64,000 nt of DNA from Hanleya hanleyi (taxonomy: Eukaryota; Mollusca; Polyplacophora; Lepidopleurida; Hanleyidae): assembly GCA_036873755.1 (NCBI GenBank), contig JAVTVY010019614.1, positions 1-64,000 on the forward strand. The letters run 5' to 3'. Of this stretch, positions 58,210-64,000 are shown piece after piece; positions within the stretch are counted from its first letter, which is position 1; every line of letters begins with the position of its first letter. The notes beneath the pieces are model-generated. The model did no database searches and was not told where the DNA came from. It saw only the letters and a list, made by a program, of their open reading frames with translations. A program made the translations under genes and the position numbers.

Positions 58210-61200
58210 GTAAGTATATGTATACCATGCAGAGATTACAGTAGAGCGAACTTGTGGACATTTCAGTAAAAAGATTACAATCGAGAGCAGACCCAGGACT
58301 GCATAGACCATGGCTCTATTCCAGACAAAACTCTTTGGATTTTGTTTACTTTGACAGCTGTTTGCCACTTTATCATTGAAATTATTCACAAGCTTGTAAA
58401 TAATGTATCAGTGTTTGTAACTGCGAAAGGAACCCCCTGTCATTTTAACAGTTTGAACAGTATTTCTGGTATTATATACAGATTTGTATACAAAAATCTG
58501 AGATCGCTTTGATTCTGAATCCTATGACTATTTAATTGAGGTCATTAGGTGAAAAGTGAATAATGCCATATCAGCTTGTCTGGACTGTATCTGCTAGATT
58601 CATCAAGGGTACGTGTGATCCCAAAGAATCTTCCACCGTGCGACTCCGGCCATGCATATTTTACTCCGTGAGATAGGAGTGTGATTGAGCCCCATTCATT
58701 TGAATGACAATTATTTCTCAGATATCCAGAATACATAGTACACTGTGTGTACTGATAATAGTGTACTGACATATTAAACTCCTTTTAAAGGGAGCCATTT
58801 TAATATCTATCCCCTACTGTGGCTTCTCTGTTGAAGGTAAAGGTACCAGCCCCTTTCCATGATCATGATAAAAGGTATCAATTCTTCTCCTGTTGATCCA
58901 CTGATAAGCTTGGCATAATGTAGTAGCAAAGTAACTCTAGATAAACTCAGTAAACTTTGACAAATTGTTGACGAATAAAATTTTGTAGAAATATTGAGGC
59001 TGTCACCATGCGTTTAAGTTTATTCTGCAGTCTTTTAGTGACGTGGTGCACACACAAGTAACCATTCTGTGACGGACCGCTCTACTATAATCACTTCTTA
59101 ATTGCCATCATTATTCCCTCCATCAAACTCACATGTACTTTTATTCTCCACGGTGGAGAAGGAATGGTATCATCACGAAGATATCGATCCCTCATTTGAA
59201 AAAACTATGCATGTCTCCGATTGTAGATTGTTGTATTTTTACATTTTCGTAATCTGTATATGTGCAAGCAAGGATGATTTTATCATTTTTAATTGACAGA
59301 ATTGCTCTGAAGAGAGAAGAGGCTGTGGCCAGAGATATGATGAAAAAATTAGCTGATGATAAAAAGATGGGAAAGAAAGAAAAAGATGAAAGGTAATCAG
59401 TTGTAGAGGAATGAGGAGCTTTCATTGGAAGTGCAGGTATAAATGAAACAAGAATACTTTCAGAATTTCCAAGTCTCAATTAATTATACGCGTAGACAGG
59501 ATGTTGTGCAAAATGTGCCTCGATGAGTTTAAAGTGAATCCTCTGAATAGCATGTAGACATCCAAAATGGACACTCGACACGATCTCGGATAATGTAGGA
59601 CATTAGAACCTCGTCCTGCACTGCTAGGAGTCCATATTGGCATCCATGTTGAAAGAATAATATCACATGGAAACTCTGAACTGCGCATGTCAGCTGTGAC
59701 TTCCGTTACCATGGACACTGATGGAGATTAGCTCAAGAAGAAAAACTGAGAGAAACACCTCAAATTAGAAGAGATTCTTCTCTGGTGGAATCATTATCAA
59801 GGGAATGTCATTTCATTTGGATATTTATTTTATCTCCCGATAAGAGAGAAATACAATGAGGACTAAGTGAGGGGAAACACATCCTACAGCATGTGATGTG
59901 CCTCACGTGCGGCGAATCACGGTTTACAGCTGAGAGCTGTAAAATCCTTACACCATTAATGCGCGTGGTATTATAACTTCACGGAATAAGCCGAGCAGTC
60001 GTGAATGCCAAAATGGAATGTCACCCTTTGAGGAATAACCCCACAGGTGCTTGTGATTGGCTGATGCTCTCTACTGCTTGTATGCATTACTGGTTACATA
60101 TCCAGCTCTACACATACAAATGTTGGCTTCATGTCATGTTTGACCATGCATTTCAACCATCCCTTGTTATTTCAGAATTCTATGGAAGAAGAACGAGGTA
60201 GCAGATTATGAGGCGACAACTTTCTCCATATTCTACAACAATGCCCTCTACCTGGTGCTCTTGATTGCGCTGTCATTTTACGTTCTGCGGACACTCAACC
60301 CAACAGTGTATCCTTTTCCTACATGTAGATCTCGTGTTGCGTGGATGTTTATGTAATAGTTAATGACTTAGCTGGGTTGCCCAAAGGTTATGTAAACCAG
60401 ATTTTAAGGGGCCCAAATAGGTTACCTAAAATCCTTGGTTTGAATGTTCGTTACCTATTCAGGCTACCAGTCTTGCTTTTCGTTGTAATGGACGGGAATC
60501 CAAACAGTCTCACAATCTAACTCGATTGGAACCCATGCCCTGGTTATCATGGGAACAGTTAGGGTAACCTAAATGGTTTACCATGGAAAATATTACACAA
60601 CACCCCGGTGTATTATACAACACCCGGTGTATTACACAACACCCCGGTGTATTACACAACACCCCGGTGTATTACACAACACCCCCGGTGTATTACACAA
60701 CACCCCGGTGTATTACACAACACCCTGGTGTTGGTACATGTTCTTATGCTGGATATTCTCCTAATTCTATAATACTTGTGTCAATAAAATTGAGCTAACC
60801 ATGCATTTATTACATGTGTCAAGTGCAGGTGTTCATTGGGAGATTCCATTTCACAAATCGGATGAGGAAAGGGACGTCTGCTTCCTTACAAGTAACAATC
60901 GAATAAAACAAACTAATAAATTACAAGATGAAATTTCTTTCTCAAGTTTAACTGTTGTTTCCATCGTGAAATTGATTATAACAAAGCGACACAAATAGAC
61001 ATATATCAATGTAATTTCCACACAGCTGACAGTGTCACTCCCCATTTGAGAGACCACATAGACTTGTCCACTGACATTGGCACTATACCAACTGAGACGG
61101 AAGCATCAGTGGACGAGTTTTTTCAAGAAAGGGGAGAAAAGTTGTCAAAGTTTAAAATATGTTTTCAACTTTTCATTATAATCTTTGTTGATAATCAATT

Positions 61201-61984
61201 TGGGTAGTGCAATAGAATAGAAATAATGTTTCCATAGGCATGCCTATAAAAACATTATTTCTTAATTCTACTATTGGATTAAAATTTATACATTGCTTAA
61301 CTAGGCTGTACATGCGTTCTTCACATCAAACTGAATAGTATATACTGTGCCCATAATTCTGATGTCTGTTTGGTGTAAAGTTAGGGCTTGTCAGTGTCCG
61401 GGTTGTACTGCTTGTCTACCTGTCCAGGACTAAGTTCCATTCAATCCATGTGAAATTTGACGTCTGACCATTCAGTGTAGAGTGACGAATCAGATTCGTG
61501 AAATTAATTGACAGCCTGTGAGATTTTTTCCTCCTAGTTTTTGTCTAATTATCTAACATTCTGCATAAATTTGTTCTTAAGCCACAGGGTTTTTAGATCT
61601 CCCTAATTGGGGCACACCCTCTATTGGGGCACACCCTCTATTTGGCACGGGAAGAAAATTCAATATGTTTCAATATCATCTCATTATTATCAGGTTATCA
61701 AATCCACTTCCACTGATGGATTCATTAGAGAATTTGAAAATCTAGAAATTTTAAGGATTCAGACTCTTGGGTGAAAATTTAAAGATATTTGTTTCACCTA
61801 ATATCACAAAAGTGATTAAATTTATTAATTTTCATAATGGACTCGATTACTCGCGTGTATATTTAGAATTATGATACAGTATTTGACAGTTTTGGTTTCC
61901 TTGACTCTGTGTTTCAGTAATTATATGGTATCTGTAGGAGCTGCTGGTGGATTGTTGGCACTCTTCTCCACAGGGACAAAGTGA
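58083..61984 (+). CDS. SSR3: Translocon-associated protein subunit gamma (TRAP-gamma), exons 2-5 of 5
   Basis: Four exons joined at 58209/59300, 59392/60176 and 60307/61918 encode the last 139 or so residues of SSR3, a multi-span subunit of the TRAP complex beside the Sec61 translocon in the ER membrane. Diagnostic stretches: [48 protein letters not shown] and the C-terminal [10 protein letters not shown]. Three membrane segments are visible ([47 protein letters not shown]), with a charged cytosolic loop between the first two; the remaining N-terminal segment lies in exon 1. Exon borders and phases (1,2,2,2) agree with the vertebrate gene as I know it. The human protein is about 185 residues, so about 45 are missing. 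No stops or frameshifts; it looks functional. Confidence 0.95.
59300..59392 (+). CDS. SSR3: SSR3 exon 3
   Basis: Acceptor TTAATTGACAG, donor GTAATC at 59393. It encodes the charged cytosolic loop ([20 protein letters not shown] and [10 protein letters not shown]), ending in AG of an Arg codon. It is the least conserved exon in sequence but keeps its length and phase. Confidence 0.93.
60176..60307 (+). CDS. SSR3: SSR3 exon 4
   Basis: Acceptor TTGTTATTTCAG, donor GTATCC at 60308 (weaker than consensus). It encodes [20 protein letters not shown], a membrane segment, and RTLNPT, with the next Val codon split. Confidence 0.95.
60588..60733. repeat. 20-bp minisatellite in SSR3 intron 4
   Basis: About seven units of ATTACACAACACCCCGGTGT, near-palindromic around CACC.CGGTG. 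Frames through it are open but lie inside an intron. Confidence 0.9.
60734..61917. other. SSR3: Rest of SSR3 intron 4
   Basis: No other feature except a direct repeat GGGGCACACCCTCTATT at 61610 and 61626. Confidence 0.5.
61918..61984 (+). CDS. SSR3: SSR3 exon 5, terminal coding exon
   Basis: Acceptor TCTGTGTTTCAG precedes 61918. It encodes [19 protein letters not shown], then TK and TGA at 61982-61984, which matches the family's C-terminus and its last membrane segment. Confidence 0.95.
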
Positions 61985-62124
61985 TCAGAGGATGGCTACC
62001 TCTGAGGGGAGATAGCATCATACAGAACCTGTTCTCTCGCCATGCTCAGCATCATGAAGATTTCACACACTAAGAAATCAGTCATACACATATTTCATTG
62101 TTTTATCATATAAACTTGCTATGT

Positions 62125-62130
62125 AATAAA
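62125..62130 (+). terminator. SSR3: Poly(A) signal of SSR3
   Basis: AATAAA lies 141 bp after the stop codon in an AT-rich 3' UTR. The mRNA end is expected 10-30 bp further on. Confidence 0.7.
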
Positions 62131-62331
62131 AACATAGAAGGATAGAAATTTAAAACATATTGTTTTCAGTTATTATTTTTTGTGAGATTTTTTTTGTGAG
62201 ATGTTTAAGATGAAGTGGAGTGGGGGCATAATTAATAACATCCAATTAGAGTTGCCAAAAAACATTGAAAATATTACATTTTTTTCTTATAATATTCTCC
62301 ACCTTGGTAACGAATAATATTAATCCGCCTT

Positions 62332-63269
62332 TTGCGCTATTCGTAATGCCGGTTTCGGCCGCAAGATGGCGCTAGCACTCACGGCACTTTGGTCTGTTCC
62401 GGTTGTCTGCTAAACATGTGCAGGAGGGAAGGCGGGTATTGTATTTCGCCTCGTTTCGTCAGATTTTCTCACTGATCTGCCTGCTGATGGAGACGTCCTT
62501 GGTAGTTTACGTAAGTATAGTCATCAAGTCTAATTTTTACTCGTTTGTACAAGCATAATAAAAGCCGCTTTGTCAACAAATTGGGCAATCAAAGCTCGTC
62601 TTTGTTGTTGCTATAAAACATCTGTTTAGTTATAGTAGAGACTTGCGTGTCATCGACTCGGGGATAAAGGATTTTTTTGCAGAAGAAATACATGGTATAA
62701 TAATTAGATAATTAAAAAATTAAAGACATATGGCACATTAATTTCCTGCTCAGTGTGTCTTTTCACAATAAAATTATGAAACACTACCAGCCGTCCCACC
62801 TGAGGCGTGTTGGGTTCTTGTTTATCACATTATAATCATACAGCTACATTAACAGCTACATGGTAGTCGGGGTAACTAATAATCCGATTATTTCTCACAG
62901 TACTTGATCAAACAAACTGGCCCCTGCTGATTGTTTTCAGTAGAGTGTGGTTTAATCAGGCTGAACTGCCGGCCACCCACCATGTTTTATAACAACAACA
63001 ACGACGAGCTTTGATTGCCCAATTTGTTGACAAAGCGGCTTTTATTATGCTTGTACAAATGAATAAAAGTTAGACTTGATGACTATACTTACGTAAACTA
63101 CCAAGGACGTCTCCATCAGTGAGAAAATCTGACGAAACGAGGCGAAATACAATACCCGCCTTCCCTCCTGCACATGTTTAGCAGACAACTGGAACAGACC
63201 AAAGTGCCGTGAGCGCTAGCGCCACCTTGCGGCCGAAACCGGCATTACGAATAGCGCAAAAGGCGGATT
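62332..63269. mobile_element. Foldback element directly downstream of SSR3
   Basis: Arms 62332-62622 and about 62985-63269 are inverted copies (AATCCGCCTTTTGCGCTATTCG at the left end; its complement at the right). The roughly 360-bp middle differs and contains ACTGCCGGCCACCCACC. Each arm has an AAGGTGGCGC/AAGATGGCGC word and TTTACGTAAGTATAG. No transposase; flanks TTAAT on the left and TTGTTAAT on the right do not give a clean duplication. Confidence 0.85.
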
Positions 63270-63439
63270 GTTAATCAACAATTTATCCTAAATGTAAATG
63301 TAGTCTCGAGCAACTTAAGGGCAAACTCCAGTGGAGCAGTTGTTATCGAGCCCATAGCTTTAGTTGCGGAATGCTGTAGTCTGTGGATGGCTGTGTACCT
63401 GCCCCTGTTCGAAAAAGGTTTTTAGGTTTTGGAGTTTTC

Positions 63440-63925
63440 TGTCAACAGCTTTTCAGCCTCGCCCTACTTCTCCTGAAGTCAGCCATTCCCGACCCCACCA
63501 ACCCTTATATATTCGGGAGTCTACATCATGCTACACTTATTCAACCCATGTGCTACCCTTGGGAGGATATCCTCACCCCTGGGGCACCTTAAATTATTGG
63601 ACTTAGAATTTCTTTTCTGTCCACAGCTTATCCGTCTCACCCCATGTTTCCTGAACTAAGCCCCGCCCCCCGAGCCCGGATATATTCTGGAAGCTTACTC
63701 CATGCTGCACTTATTCAACCCATCCACTACCCTCGGGAACAAGTTCCCACCCCGAGGCACCAAGCCCCATCCTCTATTTCCTAAACTAAGCCTCAAACGA
63801 CCCCCTACCCTCATATATCCCTGGTGCTTTCACCACGCTTATTTAACCCATCTACTTCCCTCGGGGAACATGTCCCCACTCCCCATGGCACCAAGCTCCA
63901 ATCTCCATCTCCTAAACTAAGCCTT
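63440..63925. repeat. Roughly 150-bp tandem repeat, three units
   Basis: Units share TC..CTGAACTAAGCC or CCTAAACTAAGCC, ATATATTC.GG.AG.TTAC..CATGCT, CACTTATTCAACCCAT and CACCCC.GGCACC. They are diverged in length and sequence. Short ORFs across them carry no domain. Confidence 0.8.
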
Positions 63926-64000
63926 GCAGTTAGCTGAAACTATAGCGTATAATAGAGAACATCTACATTTTGTGGAAAGTCTGATAAGAAAACTTTTCCC

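Overview
The window looks like nuclear DNA of an invertebrate animal, most likely a bivalve mollusc. The one recognisable cellular gene has an animal sequence and an animal exon layout. The short word TACATGTA and its relatives recur throughout. The repeats include a tRNA-derived SINE with a mollusc-type tail, interspersed elements whose middle is a tandem array, and SINE or LINE tails ending in CACTCACTC- or CTCTCTC-like runs. The species call is inference; nothing here is prokaryotic.

Layout. 1-6638: the 3' part of a decayed Ty3/gypsy LTR retrotransposon (reverse transcriptase, RNase H, integrase, an unusual third ORF, polypurine tract, one LTR). 6639-12640: repeat mosaic with a 200-bp tandem repeat, a composite satellite rich in GCGCATGCGC, and a 720-bp foldback element with an 8-bp target duplication. 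12640-14440: broken LINE fragments, one split by a SINE. 14490-15110: a second copy of the composite satellite. 15560-18290: small duplications, a hairpin MITE and a long-inverted-repeat element. 18930-23210: pearl- or Helentron-like repeats and a 58-bp minisatellite with higher-order structure. 23373-25386: a foldback element and a hAT-like element. 25784-27260: a 39-bp minisatellite. 28296-29800: palindromic elements. 33030-34384 and 48239-49354: two non-autonomous piggyBac-like elements with TTAA duplications. 37736-38016: a near-perfect TA-flanked palindrome. 41040-41570: a polypurine minisatellite. 46196-46742 and 54755-55321: two copies of an array made of 20-bp palindromes. 49646-53045: a 190-bp tandem array running into a 2.1-kb CAT-type minisatellite.

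58083-62130: the last four exons of SSR3 (TRAP-gamma, translocon-associated protein gamma) on the + strand, with correct splice sites and a poly(A) signal. I could not find the first exon. A 0.94-kb foldback element begins about 200 bp after the poly(A) signal, and tandem repeats close the window.

The only clear host function is SSR3, a membrane subunit of the translocon-associated complex at the ER. The rest is chiefly transposable elements, their nested insertions and tandem arrays. Several inserts can be proved from the sequence by target duplications and by empty paralogous sites inside the window.
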